Counted from the first letter of the stretch, positions 6,147 through 13,461 are shown. The stretch: DNA of 18,270 nucleotides from CAZKGE01 sp964636405 (GCA_964636405.1 CAZWSI010000033.1:1-18270); one strand, 5' to 3'. Notes: generated from the sequence alone by a model not told the origin. Numbers and translations are program-made.

Positions 6147-8051
6147 TCAGGCGGCTCTGCGGAACAGGCCCAGCGTATGCAGCACGCACACGAGGGCCGC
6201 GCCCGCGTCGGCCGCGACGGCCACCCACATGCCCGCAAGACCCAGCGCGGCAAGCGCCATGGCCGCAGTCTTGATGGCAAGCGCGATGACGATATTGCGC
6301 CGCGCGGTCGCGCGCGTCTTTTTCGCGGCGCGGACAGCGAAGGGCAGGCGGGTTAAATCGTCCGTAAGCAGGAGGATATCCGCCGCCTCGGCCGCCATCT
6401 CCGCGCCCGTTTCGCCCATGGCCACGCCCACGTCCGCCCCCGCGAGCACCGGCGCGTCATTGATGCCATCGCCCACAAACATGGTCTTGCCGCGCGCGGC
6501 GCGGATTGCGCGAATGCGCGCAAGCTTCTCCTCGGGCAGCAAGCCCGCGTACAACTCGCTGGCTCCGACGCGATTGGCTACCTCCCGCGCGGGCGCTTCC
6601 GCGTCGCCCGTGAGGATGGCCGTGTAGCCCACCGCCTCATTGAGCGCGAGCACGGCGGCCTCCGCGCTTGTGCGAAGCTCGTCGCCCACGCGCACCGCGC
6701 CCGCAAAGCGCCCGTCCACCGCAACGAGCACACCCGACGCGTCGGAAGGCGGCTCAATACCCTCCGCGCGCAGCAGCGACGCGTTGCCCGCAAGCACGCG
6801 CTTGCCCTCCAGCGTGCCCGAAACGCCCATGCCCGCGCGCTCCTGCACGCCCTCGGCACGCAAGCTTGGCTCCGCCGCCGCAAGAATGGCCCGCGCGATG
6901 GGATGCAGGCTGTCCTTTTCCAGCGCCGCCGCATAGGAAAGCAGCTTGCTTTCCTCCATGCCTTCGGCCGTTACCGACTGCACGCGGTATTCGCCCTTGG
7001 TGAGCGTGCCCGTTTTGTCAAACACCACGGCGGAAATCCCAGCCGCCGCTTCCAGCGCGTCCGCGCCCTTGCAGAGCACGTTTTGCTTTGAGCAGATGGC
7101 CAAACCCGCAAAGAAGGCGAGCGGAATGCTGAGCACCAGCGCGCAGGGGCAGGAGATAACAAGAAAAATGAGCGCGCGGCGAAGCCAATCCGAAAATTCG
7201 CCAAAGCCAAGGAGCGGCGGCAGCACCGCGAGGAGCGCTGCGGCGGCCACCACGCAGGGCGTGTACACGCGGGAAAAGCGCGTGATAAAGCGCTCGATGG
7301 CGGGCTTGTTTTCCGCCGCGTCCTCTACGGCGCGCAAAAGCCTGCTGGTGGCGGATTCCGAGGCGGGCTTGGTCACGCGGACGGTCAGCGCGCCCAGCGT
7401 ATTGATGGAACCCGCGCGCACCTCGCTCCCCGCCGACACGCGCACGGGCGCGGGTTCGCCCGTGAGCATGGCCACGTTAAGCAGGCTTTCGCCTGCCTCG
7501 ACCACGCCGTCGAGCGGCAGCCGGTCCCCCACCCGGACGAGAATTCGCTCGCCCACCTGTACCTCCTCCGGCGCAACCTGCGCAGGCTTCGCGCCGCGCA
7601 GCACAAACGCCTGATCGGGGTGCAGCTCCACAGCCTCGGAAATGCGCTTGCGGCTCCGCCGCACGGCCAGCTCCTGCAAATATTCGCCTATGCGATAAAA
7701 CAGCATGACGGCGGCGGCTTCGGCAAAATCGCCCAGCGCCAGCGCGCCGACCGTAGCGACGGTCATCAGCACCTGCTCATCAAAAAGCTTCCCGCGCGCC
7801 ACGCCGCGCACCGCGTGCCAAATGACCTCCGCGCCCGCAAACAGATACGCCGCGCAAAAAAGGGCGATGCGCGCAGAGCCGCTCGCAAGAAAGCCCGCGC
7901 CAAACAGCACCGCCGCGCCTGCAAGCGGCAAAAGCGCCCGCAGCGCAGAGGTTTCGCCGTGCGCATGCTCATGCCCGCAGCCGCAGCCATCGTCGTGACA
8001 CGCGCACGCGCCGCCCTCGTTGTGGGCATGCGGCAAAAGCAATTTACGCAT
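6147..8051 (-). CDS. cadA: P1B-type ATPase exporting Zn2+/Cd2+/Pb2+
   Basis: 634-residue membrane pump that uses ATP to export soft divalent metals. Motifs in order: actuator TGE (197-199), metal-site CPC (301-303) in the SCPCAL helix, phosphorylation site DKTGTLT (Asp345), the HP of SLHPIA (383-384) and GDGINDAP (528-535). Near the end, Lys594 and Asp615 (in AVAADAGAAL) match the ZntA Lys and Asp that mark the Zn/Cd/Pb class rather than copper pumps. There is no ferredoxin-like HMA domain; instead residues 8-32 are rich in His and Cys (HAHN, CACH, CGCGHEHAH). The frame opens with GTG at 8069, but AAGGAGG lies 6 bases before ATG 8051, which I chose. That ATG overlaps the arsR stop by 8 bases (ATGCGTAA), so the pump is translationally coupled to its regulator. 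Confidence 0.95.
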   Translation of the reverse strand: MRKLLLPHAHNEGGACACHDDGCGCGHEHAHGETSALRALLPLAGAAVLFGAGFLASGSARIALFCAAYLFAGAEVIWHAVRGVARGKLFDEQVLMTVATVGALALGDFAEAAAVMLFYRIGEYLQELAVRRSRKRISEAVELHPDQAFVLRGAKPAQVAPEEVQVGERILVRVGDRLPLDGVVEAGESLLNVAMLTGEPAPVRVSAGSEVRAGSINTLGALTVRVTKPASESATSRLLRAVEDAAENKPAIERFITRFSRVYTPCVVAAAALLAVLPPLLGFGEFSDWLRRALIFLVISCPCALVLSIPLAFFAGLAICSKQNVLCKGADALEAAAGISAVVFDKTGTLTKGEYRVQSVTAEGMEESKLLSYAAALEKDSLHPIARAILAAAEPSLRAEGVQERAGMGVSGTLEGKRVLAGNASLLRAEGIEPPSDASGVLVAVDGRFAGAVRVGDELRTSAEAAVLALNEAVGYTAILTGDAEAPAREVANRVGASELYAGLLPEEKLARIRAIRAARGKTMFVGDGINDAPVLAGADVGVAMGETGAEMAAEAADILLLTDDLTRLPFAVRAAKKTRATARRNIVIALAIKTAAMALAALGLAGMWVAVAADAGAALVCVLHTLGLFRRAA

Positions 8052-8433
8052 GAGACGCCTCCTTTTCACCGCACACGGCGGAAAGCAGCTTGCGCGCCAT
8101 ATGGCCCGCCTCGTTATCGCTCAAATAATACAGGGCGCGTTTTCCCTGCTTGCGAAAGCGCACCACGCCGCACTGGCGCAAAATGCGCAGGTGATGCGAC
8201 ACCGCCGGCTGGCTTACGCCGAGCAGATCGGCCATTTCGCACACGCACATATCCGAGCAAGCCAGCATCGATACGAGCCGCACGCGCGTGGAATCGGAAA
8301 GCTGCGCAAACAGCGCCGCCGCGTCGGCTGCCTCGTCCTCCGTGGGAATCAGCGCGCGAATTTGCGCCTCATGCGCCGCGTCGATATGGGGCGCTTCGCA
8401 GATGCTCGCATCCTTCTTGATCGATCGATCCAT
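8044..8433 (-). CDS. ArsR/SmtB-family metal sensor, CadC-like
   Basis: 129-residue winged-helix repressor that should release DNA when it binds metal. The metal site is CadC-like: Cys63 and Cys65 in DMCVCEMAD, plus Cys12 (and nearby His16, His21) in the N-terminal arm. The recognition helix is SQPAVSHHLRILR (74-86), followed by the wing. In the last helix only scattered candidates (Asp106, His111, Cys121) remain and the usual SmtB/CzrA alpha-5 His pattern is not obvious. The longest frame starts at ATG 8451, but that codon lies inside the presumed operator and has no ribosome site; ATG 8433 has AGAGGTG 7 bases upstream and was chosen. It is co-transcribed with the ATPase and is likely autoregulated. 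Confidence 0.93.
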   Translation of the reverse strand: MDRSIKKDASICEAPHIDAAHEAQIRALIPTEDEAADAAALFAQLSDSTRVRLVSMLACSDMCVCEMADLLGVSQPAVSHHLRILRQCGVVRFRKQGKRALYYLSDNEAGHMARKLLSAVCGEKEASHA

Positions 8434-8448
8434 TTCCCGCACCTCTTT

Positions 8449-8470
8449 CATATAAATATCTGCTTATATG
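8449..8470 (-). promoter_or_regulatory. Operator palindrome of the arsR-ATPase operon
   Basis: A perfect 7-bp inverted repeat, CATATAA-N8-TTATATG, sits in an AT-rich island just upstream of the arsR start. It has the size (about 22 bp) and AT-rich dyad look of ArsR/SmtB operators. The promoter should overlap it (between about 8449 and 8500), but I could not fix -35 and -10 boxes with confidence. Confidence 0.65.
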
Positions 8471-8542
8471 TTAATACTTTTATTTAATATATGCAACAGG
8501 ATGGGTGAATCATGCGGAAAACTGTGGAAAATTGTCCGAATA

Positions 8543-8575
8543 AAAAAGCAGAAGTCCTTTCGGATTCCGCTTTTT
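8543..8575 (-). terminator. Strong intrinsic terminator downstream of the zinc-ribbon membrane protein gene
   Basis: AAAAAGC (8543-8549) pairs with GCTTTTT (8569-8575); inside, GAA/TTC and TCC/GGA continue the stem past a mismatch and one bulge to a TTTC loop. On the minus strand the hairpin ends in a run of six T, fitting termination of the gene ending at 8647. A/T runs on both sides would also work in the plus direction. Confidence 0.75.
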
Positions 8576-8646
8576 CTACTATATAATATGTTTGTGCGGC
8601 CCGGGCAAAGCGCGGATTCACAGCTTTATGCGCAACGCACGGTTTA

Positions 8647-9660
8647 TTATGCCTTCGGCGCCTCCGCGCCCTCGGAATAAAACGGATCCTGCTCCTGAAA
8701 AAGGGGCTCCGCGCCGGCCTTGGTCCGCAGCGTGGCACGCATGCCGGCGAAGGTCTTGACCGCACCCTTGTTCGTATTCCGAAAGATGCCGCTGCACGCG
8801 AAAACGCCGATTCCCACAAACAGCAGCACCTGACCAAAGCCCGAGAAGAAATATGCCTGATACTCTGCATCGACGGGCAGATACGTGGCAAGGTACAGCA
8901 CGGATTCCTGCAGCGTCGCGCCATAGTGGAGCATGGAATCCAATATGTCCAGCGCCGACTGGATGGCAAACGCGCCGACAACGGAAAACACGATGGTCAC
9001 GGCAATGGAAAAAGCGTTCATTTTGCCCTTGAACAGCTTGTAGCCGTAGAAAACGCAGAGGGGAATGAGCGCGCAAATTATCGCATAGATGGTGTCCAGC
9101 AGCCAGATGGTGAGCACCGTGGGCAGCGCGCCGACAACTGCGCCGCAAAGCGCGCCAAGCAGGCCCAGCAGGTAGCTGCCCTCGTTGCGCAGCGCCTTTT
9201 CCTCGGCCTCGCCCTGCGCCGAGGCGACGCAACGCTGGTGCACCGCCCGATATCCGGCGGAGCGCCCGTTTTTCGGCGGGCAGAGCATGAACGCGTCCGC
9301 GTCGCGATTGCCGCAAAAGGCGCACTCCGTTGAAAAGGGTACGCCATTTTGGAGGCCCGCTGCGGTCGCCCCTTCAAGCGCTTCAATGATCGACGCGCCC
9401 GGCCGCGCGCTGTCGGCCTTGATCAAAAGAGACATGCCGTCCCCCGCCAGCGCCGCCTTATAGCCCGCCCGCTTCAGCTCGTCCTTGACGGCCGTTCGCT
9501 CCGCGCTGTCCATGCGGCGATCCAGCGCGAAGCGCGCCGCCGCCTGCCCGCGCGTAAGCGTGACGGAAAAGGGAACGCCGTTTTCCGTTCCGTATACCGT
9601 CTTACCGTTCACCACATACCCGCGTTCGATAAACGGCCGGGTGTCGTTTACTGCGTTCAT
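8647..9660 (-). CDS. Unrecognised membrane protein with zinc-ribbon-like cysteine cluster
   Basis: I do not recognise this 337-residue protein. Residues 1-110 are soluble; two segments of similar flavour (NGVPFSVTLT at 28-37 and NGVPFSTECA at 106-115) may reflect a repeat. A putative zinc site follows: CAFCGNRDADAFMLC (Cys113, Cys116, Cys127) then His141 and Cys144. Four hydrophobic segments come next (about 161-184, 185-206, 217-240, 272-292), then a polar C-terminal tail of about 45 residues. The frame extends to a TTG at 9681, but GGAGG lies 8 bases before ATG 9660, so that start was chosen. It is a single-gene unit with its own likely promoter (9713-9741) and terminator (8543-8575). Neighbours (metal export, phosphate uptake) give no clear hint. 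Confidence 0.85.
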   Translation of the reverse strand: MNAVNDTRPFIERGYVVNGKTVYGTENGVPFSVTLTRGQAAARFALDRRMDSAERTAVKDELKRAGYKAALAGDGMSLLIKADSARPGASIIEALEGATAAGLQNGVPFSTECAFCGNRDADAFMLCPPKNGRSAGYRAVHQRCVASAQGEAEEKALRNEGSYLLGLLGALCGAVVGALPTVLTIWLLDTIYAIICALIPLCVFYGYKLFKGKMNAFSIAVTIVFSVVGAFAIQSALDILDSMLHYGATLQESVLYLATYLPVDAEYQAYFFSGFGQVLLFVGIGVFACSGIFRNTNKGAVKTFAGMRATLRTKAGAEPLFQEQDPFYSEGAEAPKA

Positions 9661-9712
9661 GCAATCTGCCTCCGTCTGCAAAAAAATTCGCGGCGCGCAT
9701 CACCGCGGTAGA

Positions 9713-9741
9713 AGTATACCACCCGCGCGGCAGCGCGTCTA
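9713..9741 (-). promoter_or_regulatory. Likely sigma-A promoter of the zinc-ribbon membrane protein gene
   Basis: On the minus strand TAGACG (9741-9736), a 17-base spacer and TATACT (9718-9713) form a reasonable promoter about 50 bases before the ATG at 9660. Each box differs from consensus at one or two positions. Confidence 0.55.
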
Positions 9742-9813
9742 TCCCGACTGTACGCTTGGCAGGGATTGGCATTGTAGTCCTGCACGCACTCTCGCCGCTT
9801 GATCCATACATAG

Positions 9814-9843
9814 TTGACAGCGGATGCACAAATATGCAAAAAT
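9814..9843 (+). promoter_or_regulatory. Possible promoter of the pit-DUF47 operon
   Basis: A perfect TTGACA (9814-9819) is followed after 18 bases by AAAAAT (9838-9843), a weak -10. It sits 37 bases before the pit start. The poor -10 makes the exact placement uncertain; no Pho-box-like repeats were seen. Confidence 0.4.
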
Positions 9844-9879
9844 ATTGAATGTTTTCTTGGGAAGGGGGATGAAAAGCGA

Positions 9880-10932
9880 ATGGGCGTGGCCTTTGACGAT
9901 TTTCTGCGGATGCTTCAGGGAAATCCGCCGCTGTTTATTACCGTGGTTCTGACGCTCGGCGTCATTCTGGTCAACGGCTGGACGGATGCGCCGAACGCGA
10001 TTGCCACCTGCGTATCTACCCGCGCCATGAAGCCGTCTGCCGCCATTTTGATGGCCGCCGTATTCAATTTCCTGGGCGTGCTCGTGATGACGCTGGTCAA
10101 TTCCAAGGTCGCCATGACCATTTACGGCATGGTCGATTTCGGCGGCCGCGCGGACGAAGCGCTCATTGCGCTCTGCGCAGCGCTCTTTGCGATTGTGGTG
10201 TGGGCCACGGCCGCCTGGCGCTTCGGCATCCCGACAAGCGAAAGCCACGCGCTTATCGCCGGGCTTTCCGGCGCGGCCATCGCCCTGCACGGCGGGCTTG
10301 AGGGCATCAACTTTGCCGAATGGGTCAAGGTGCTCTATGGTCTCGTGCTCTCCACCATACTCGGCTTTGCGTCGGGCTTTGGCTCCGCGCGCATGATCGA
10401 AACGGTCTGCCGCGGCATGGACCGCAAAAAGACGCTGCCCTTTTTCAAAAACGCGCAGATCGCGGGCGGCGCGGGCATGGCCTTTATGCACGGCGCGCAG
10501 GACGGGCAAAAATTCATCAGTGTGTTTTTGCTCGGCATGTTTCTTTCTGGCGGACAAGCCAACGTAACAAGCTTTGAAATCCCGCTGTGGCTGATGCTGC
10601 TTTGCTCGCTTGTCATGTCGCTGGGCACCTCCATAGGCGGCTATCGGATCATCAAATCCGTGGGCATGGATATGGTGCGGCTGCAAGGTTATCAAGGCTT
10701 TGCGGCCGATCTGGCCGCGGGCGCGTGCCTGCTTGCTTCGTCGATTACGGGCATCCCCGTGAGCACCACGCACACCAAAACGACAGCCATCATGGGCGTG
10801 GGCGCTTCCCGGCGTTTAGGCGCGGTCAACTGGGGCATCGTCAAGGAAATGGTGCTCGCATGGGTTTTAACCTTCCCGGGCTGCGGCCTGCTGGGCTTTT
10901 TCATGGCAAGGCTGTTTATGCTGATATTCTAG
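9880..10932 (+). CDS. pit: PiT-family inorganic phosphate transporter
   Basis: 350-residue membrane symporter that takes up inorganic phosphate (in bacteria usually as a metal-phosphate complex, with H+; some members use Na+ or move sulfate). The inverted duplication typical of the family is visible: NGWTDAPNAIATCVSTR (32-48) is mirrored by HGAQDGQKF (204-212), and GIPTSESH (116-123) by GIPVSTTHT (291-299). About ten hydrophobic helices surround them. The frame is open to 9814, but ATG 9880 was chosen because AAGGGGGA lies 10 bases upstream and the family N terminus begins there. It is 24 bases upstream of the DUF47 gene, which usually regulates or assists PiT. Confidence 0.94.
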   Translation: MGVAFDDFLRMLQGNPPLFITVVLTLGVILVNGWTDAPNAIATCVSTRAMKPSAAILMAAVFNFLGVLVMTLVNSKVAMTIYGMVDFGGRADEALIALCAALFAIVVWATAAWRFGIPTSESHALIAGLSGAAIALHGGLEGINFAEWVKVLYGLVLSTILGFASGFGSARMIETVCRGMDRKKTLPFFKNAQIAGGAGMAFMHGAQDGQKFISVFLLGMFLSGGQANVTSFEIPLWLMLLCSLVMSLGTSIGGYRIIKSVGMDMVRLQGYQGFAADLAAGACLLASSITGIPVSTTHTKTTAIMGVGASRRLGAVNWGIVKEMVLAWVLTFPGCGLLGFFMARLFMLIF

Positions 10933-10956
10933 GGATTACGATAAGGAGAAACGGAC

Positions 10957-11580
10957 ATGAAGAAAAAGGAATTTGACTATTTCGCATATTTCTCCGCCTG
11001 CGGGCATTTCGCCGGCAGGGCGGCCGAGCTTTTGTTTGAAACGCTCCAGCATTACGACCCCTCGATGCTGAAAGAACGGGTCGCGCAGATGCACCGCATT
11101 GAAAACGAGGCGGATATGGCCAAGCATGAGATGATGCGCCACCTCAGCCACGCGTTTATTACCCCCATCGAGCGCGAGGATATTCTTGCGCTCGCGCAGG
11201 AGATGGACAATGTGGTGGACGCGGCGGATGAGATTTTGCAGCGCGCCTATATGTTCAACATCACCAAAATTCGGCCGGAATGCATCGAATTTGCGGGGCT
11301 GTTCGTCAAGTGCTGCGCGGCGCTCACGGAAACGCTCGACAGCCTCAGCAGCTTTAAAAAGGCCTCCAGCGATATCAACCGCCATATCGTGGAGGTCAAT
11401 ACCCTGGAAAGCACGGGCGACATGCTCCACAGCGGAAACATCCGCCGCCTCTTTACGGAGGAAAAGGACCCGCGCGAGCTGCTTGTTTGGAACATCATGT
11501 TCGAGTGCTTTGAAACCTGCATCGACACCTGCGAGCACGCGGCGGACGTGGTGGAAGCCGTGATGATGAAAAACGCCTAG
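10957..11580 (+). CDS. DUF47/PhoU-like partner of the Pit transporter
   Basis: 207-residue all-helical protein with no signal or membrane segment. Repeated acidic helices (HRIENEADMAKHEMM at about 46-60, EDILALAQEMDNVVDAADEI at about 73-92 and the later EVNTLESTGD) match DUF47, a PhoU-related family that binds metal clusters and is encoded beside pit genes. The role is probably to control phosphate uptake through Pit. Start at 10957 follows AAGGAG by 8 bases. The protein ends naturally (EAVMMKNA), and the recombinase remnant begins within 3 bases of its stop. Gene order is pit then DUF47; the opposite order is common elsewhere. Confidence 0.9.
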   Translation: MKKKEFDYFAYFSACGHFAGRAAELLFETLQHYDPSMLKERVAQMHRIENEADMAKHEMMRHLSHAFITPIEREDILALAQEMDNVVDAADEILQRAYMFNITKIRPECIEFAGLFVKCCAALTETLDSLSSFKKASSDINRHIVEVNTLESTGDMLHSGNIRRLFTEEKDPRELLVWNIMFECFETCIDTCEHAADVVEAVMMKNA

Positions 11581-11582
11581 CT

Positions 11583-11801
11583 CCCGTATCAGCCTATGAA
11601 CGGTCGCGGCATGCCAACGTATCGGTCAACAAGAATATGCCTCAGGAGCTTTTGAAGATGGTCGCGGGGCATAGCAAGGGTATCGACACGCTCGGAAACT
11701 ACGGTCACAAACTAGCGGGCAAAATGGAGGATGCGCGCAAAATATCCGCTGCGATTTTCGATGCGCTGCTTGCAGAAAACCAAAAGAAATACCAAAAATG
11801 A
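11583..11801 (+). pseudogene. C-terminal remnant of a tyrosine recombinase/phage integrase
   Basis: Frame 11583-11801 reads 72 codons that resemble the end of a tyrosine recombinase catalytic domain: SRHANVS (Arg-His, box-II like), LLKMVAGHSKGIDT (the GH motif) and LGNYGHK (the tyrosine nucleophile), then a charged helical tail ending NQKKYQK and TGA. The first part of the gene, including the N-terminal and core-binding domains and the first catalytic Arg, is absent; the fragment starts right after the DUF47 stop. No ribosome site precedes its internal ATG (11637). Its DNA is visibly richer in A/T than the neighbours. It points toward the 3' end of tRNA-Leu, the normal location for an integrase of an element inserted in a tRNA gene. 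Confidence 0.75.
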
Positions 11802-11818
11802 TACCAAGAATATAAAAG

Positions 11819-11852
11819 AAGCACCGAAACCTTAGAGATTTCGGTGCTTTTT
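11819..11852. terminator. Bidirectional terminator between integrase remnant and tRNA-Leu
   Basis: A perfect 11-bp stem, AAGCACCGAAA (11819-11829) and TTTCGGTGCTT (11839-11849), with a 9-base loop. Five T follow the GC on the plus strand; CTTCTTTTA follows on the minus strand. It can end both the tRNA transcript (minus) and the pit-DUF47-remnant transcript (plus). Confidence 0.85.
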
Positions 11853-11854
11853 CA

Positions 11855-11937
11855 TGGTGCGGTAGATGAGACTTGAACTCATACGCTCGCGCACACGCCC
11901 CTCAAACGTGCCTGTCTGCCGATTCCAGCACTACCGC
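11855..11937 (-). tRNA. tRNA-Leu(GAG)
   Basis: Class II tRNA on the minus strand. The acceptor stem GCGGTAG (11937-11931) pairs with CTACCGC (11865-11859), followed by A and an encoded CCA (11857-11855). The anticodon stem CACGT/GCGTG holds the loop TTGAGGG, anticodon GAG at 11903-11901, reading CUC/CUU. The long variable arm (TGCG...CGTA) is typical for leucine. The T arm is ATGAG-TTCAAGT-CTCAT. Confidence 0.95.
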
Positions 11938-11947
11938 GCACTTGAAC

Positions 11948-11976
11948 ATTATAGTCAGACGGCCATAGATTGTCAA
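11948..11976 (-). promoter_or_regulatory. Perfect consensus sigma-A promoter of tRNA-Leu
   Basis: On the minus strand TTGACA (11976-11971), exactly 17 bases, then TATAAT (11953-11948), ending 10 bases before the tRNA 5' end. Both boxes match consensus at all six positions, as expected for a strongly expressed tRNA. Confidence 0.92.
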
Positions 11977-11982
11977 TTCTTT

Positions 11983-12012
11983 TTGCAAAAAATACCGCTC
12001 TTTTTTTATACG
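11983..12012 (+). promoter_or_regulatory. Possible promoter of the VanW-domain gene
   Basis: TTGCAA (11983-11988), 18 bases, then TATACG (12007-12012) lie just before the gene on the plus strand. Each box matches consensus at four of six positions. It is divergent from the tRNA promoter, the two -35 boxes being 6 bases apart. Confidence 0.4.
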
Positions 12013-12026
12013 CATCGGGGCATGCT

Positions 12027-13370
12027 ATGATTGCAATGAACAAGCGATTTATAACGATCCTGCTCCTGCTCCTCTGCCTCGGCTCCATGGGCTGCGGAAG
12101 GAGCGACGCGCAGGGGCTACAGGAGAATAAGCGGCTTGCGCGGGGCGTTACCATCGACGGGCTCGATGTATCCGGCATGCGCGTATATGAGGCGCGCGCG
12201 GCGCTTGCGGATGCGCACAAAAGGCAGGCGTGCAACGCGCGCTATACCTTGACCTACGGCAGCGGCTCGCTGACGCTCACAGGAAGCGACCTCGGCGCGG
12301 CCGCCAACGCGGAGGGCGCGCTTACCGCCGCGGCAAAACGCAAGGGACGGGGCGAACCGGCGGCGCTCTTTTCAAGCTGGCGCGCAGACGGCGAGGCTGT
12401 GCAGAGCGCGGCGGCGCGCGTATCTCAGCTTGCGCGGCAGGAGCCCGAATCTGCGAGCGTATCGCTGGATTTTTCGCGAAGCACCCCGTTTGTGTATAAA
12501 GCCGAGCGGCCCGGCGCGCGCGTAGATACGGAGAGGCTTTGCGCGCTGCTCCATGCGGCCGTAAAAAGCGGCAAAGGGGCGGAAATCGCCGTCCCGCTGC
12601 TGACCATCGAGCCCGCGCACACCGTTTCCGACGTATCGAAAGCGCGGCAGCTTATCGCTTCCTACACCACATCCTTTTCCAAGCGTCCCTATTCGGACGC
12701 GGATCGGGTGTTTAACATAAAAAAGGCGGCGGCAGCCATCCACGGCACCGTGCTTTTGCCCGACGCGGAGTTTGACACAAACGCCGTCCTTGGCGACCGC
12801 AACGAGCAAAATGGCTGGCGCGAGGCTGCGGGCATCCGAAACGGCACGTATGTGCAGGAATACGGCGGCGGCGTGTGTCAGGTGTCCAGCACGCTCTTCA
12901 ACGCCGTAATGCTTGCAGACCTCACCGTAACGGAGCGGCATGCGCACAGCTGGCCCATGGGCTATGTGGACATTGGACGCGACGCGACCATCAGCACGGG
13001 CGGCAAGAACTTCCGCTTCGTCAATTCCACCGCAAGCGAGCTGTATCTTTGCGCCGTGGTGGACGCGGACGCCCAGACCGTGACCGTGTCCATCTACGGA
13101 CGGCCGCTGCCGGATGGGCAGTATATCGAGGTGAGCTCGGAAAAAACCGGCTCCCTCGAGCTGCCCGCCGACGAATGGATGCTTGACGAAAGCCTGCCCG
13201 CGGGCACAAGCTTCACCGCCCGGGAGGCGCGTCAGGGCAAGACCTCGCGCACCTACAAGGCCTATTACGCCGCGGACGGCACGCTCATTTCCCGCGTTCT
13301 GGCATACGAGGACGTTTACCGCTCCATTCCGGGCCTTGTTTATATGTCCGCCGACTTGTTTTATTCATAA
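12027..13370 (+). CDS. VanW-domain cell-envelope protein, probable lipoprotein
   Basis: 447-residue exported protein. Residues 1-22 are a signal peptide ending GSMGC, acceptable as a lipobox with Cys23 as lipid anchor. Residues 38-200 match the PG-binding/YoaR-like region that precedes VanW domains. The VanW core covers about 220-360, with its hallmark GGGVCQVSSTLFNA (280-293) and the HSWPMGYVDIGRDATI segment. The end (375-440) has a G5-like beta pattern (TYKAYYAADGTLISR). VanW proteins are common Firmicute wall proteins; the domain alone says nothing about vancomycin resistance, and no van ligase genes are near. The ATG at 12027 has GGGG 6 bases upstream, a weak site; ATG 12036 is an alternative. 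Confidence 0.9.
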   Translation: MIAMNKRFITILLLLLCLGSMGCGRSDAQGLQENKRLARGVTIDGLDVSGMRVYEARAALADAHKRQACNARYTLTYGSGSLTLTGSDLGAAANAEGALTAAAKRKGRGEPAALFSSWRADGEAVQSAAARVSQLARQEPESASVSLDFSRSTPFVYKAERPGARVDTERLCALLHAAVKSGKGAEIAVPLLTIEPAHTVSDVSKARQLIASYTTSFSKRPYSDADRVFNIKKAAAAIHGTVLLPDAEFDTNAVLGDRNEQNGWREAAGIRNGTYVQEYGGGVCQVSSTLFNAVMLADLTVTERHAHSWPMGYVDIGRDATISTGGKNFRFVNSTASELYLCAVVDADAQTVTVSIYGRPLPDGQYIEVSSEKTGSLELPADEWMLDESLPAGTSFTAREARQGKTSRTYKAYYAADGTLISRVLAYEDVYRSIPGLVYMSADLFYS

Positions 13371-13412
13371 AGAGAACCCATTTACGACCTTCCCCAAAGC
13401 GTCGGATTGCTG

Positions 13413-13418
13413 TATAAT
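13413..13418 (+). promoter_or_regulatory. TATAAT -10 box before lgt
   Basis: A perfect TATAAT lies 43 bases before the lgt ATG at 13462, with the expected transcript start near 13425. No good -35 is seen at 16-18 bases upstream. The box overlaps an in-frame upstream ATG (13417), which is therefore unlikely to be translated from this promoter. Confidence 0.5.
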
Positions 13419-13461
13419 GAATGTCATCCGTTTAAAATACGCTTGGGAGGCTTTGTTACGT

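Noticed and set aside
8052..8069. GTG at 8069 as the start of the metal ATPase
   Set aside because: The codons after it are the AAAAGGAGG ribosome site itself, which serves the ATG at 8051.
9661..9681. TTG at 9681 as start of the zinc-ribbon membrane protein
   Set aside because: The GGAGG ribosome site lies inside this extension and fits the ATG at 9660.
9739..10773. Open frame of 344 codons on the minus strand opposite pit
   Set aside because: It mirrors pit codons, is rich in His, Arg and Lys without motifs, and runs through the pit promoter region.
12027..13370. VanW domain read as a vancomycin resistance gene
   Set aside because: VanW domains are widespread in Firmicute wall proteins, and no vanH, vanA/B ligase, vanX or two-component genes are in the window.
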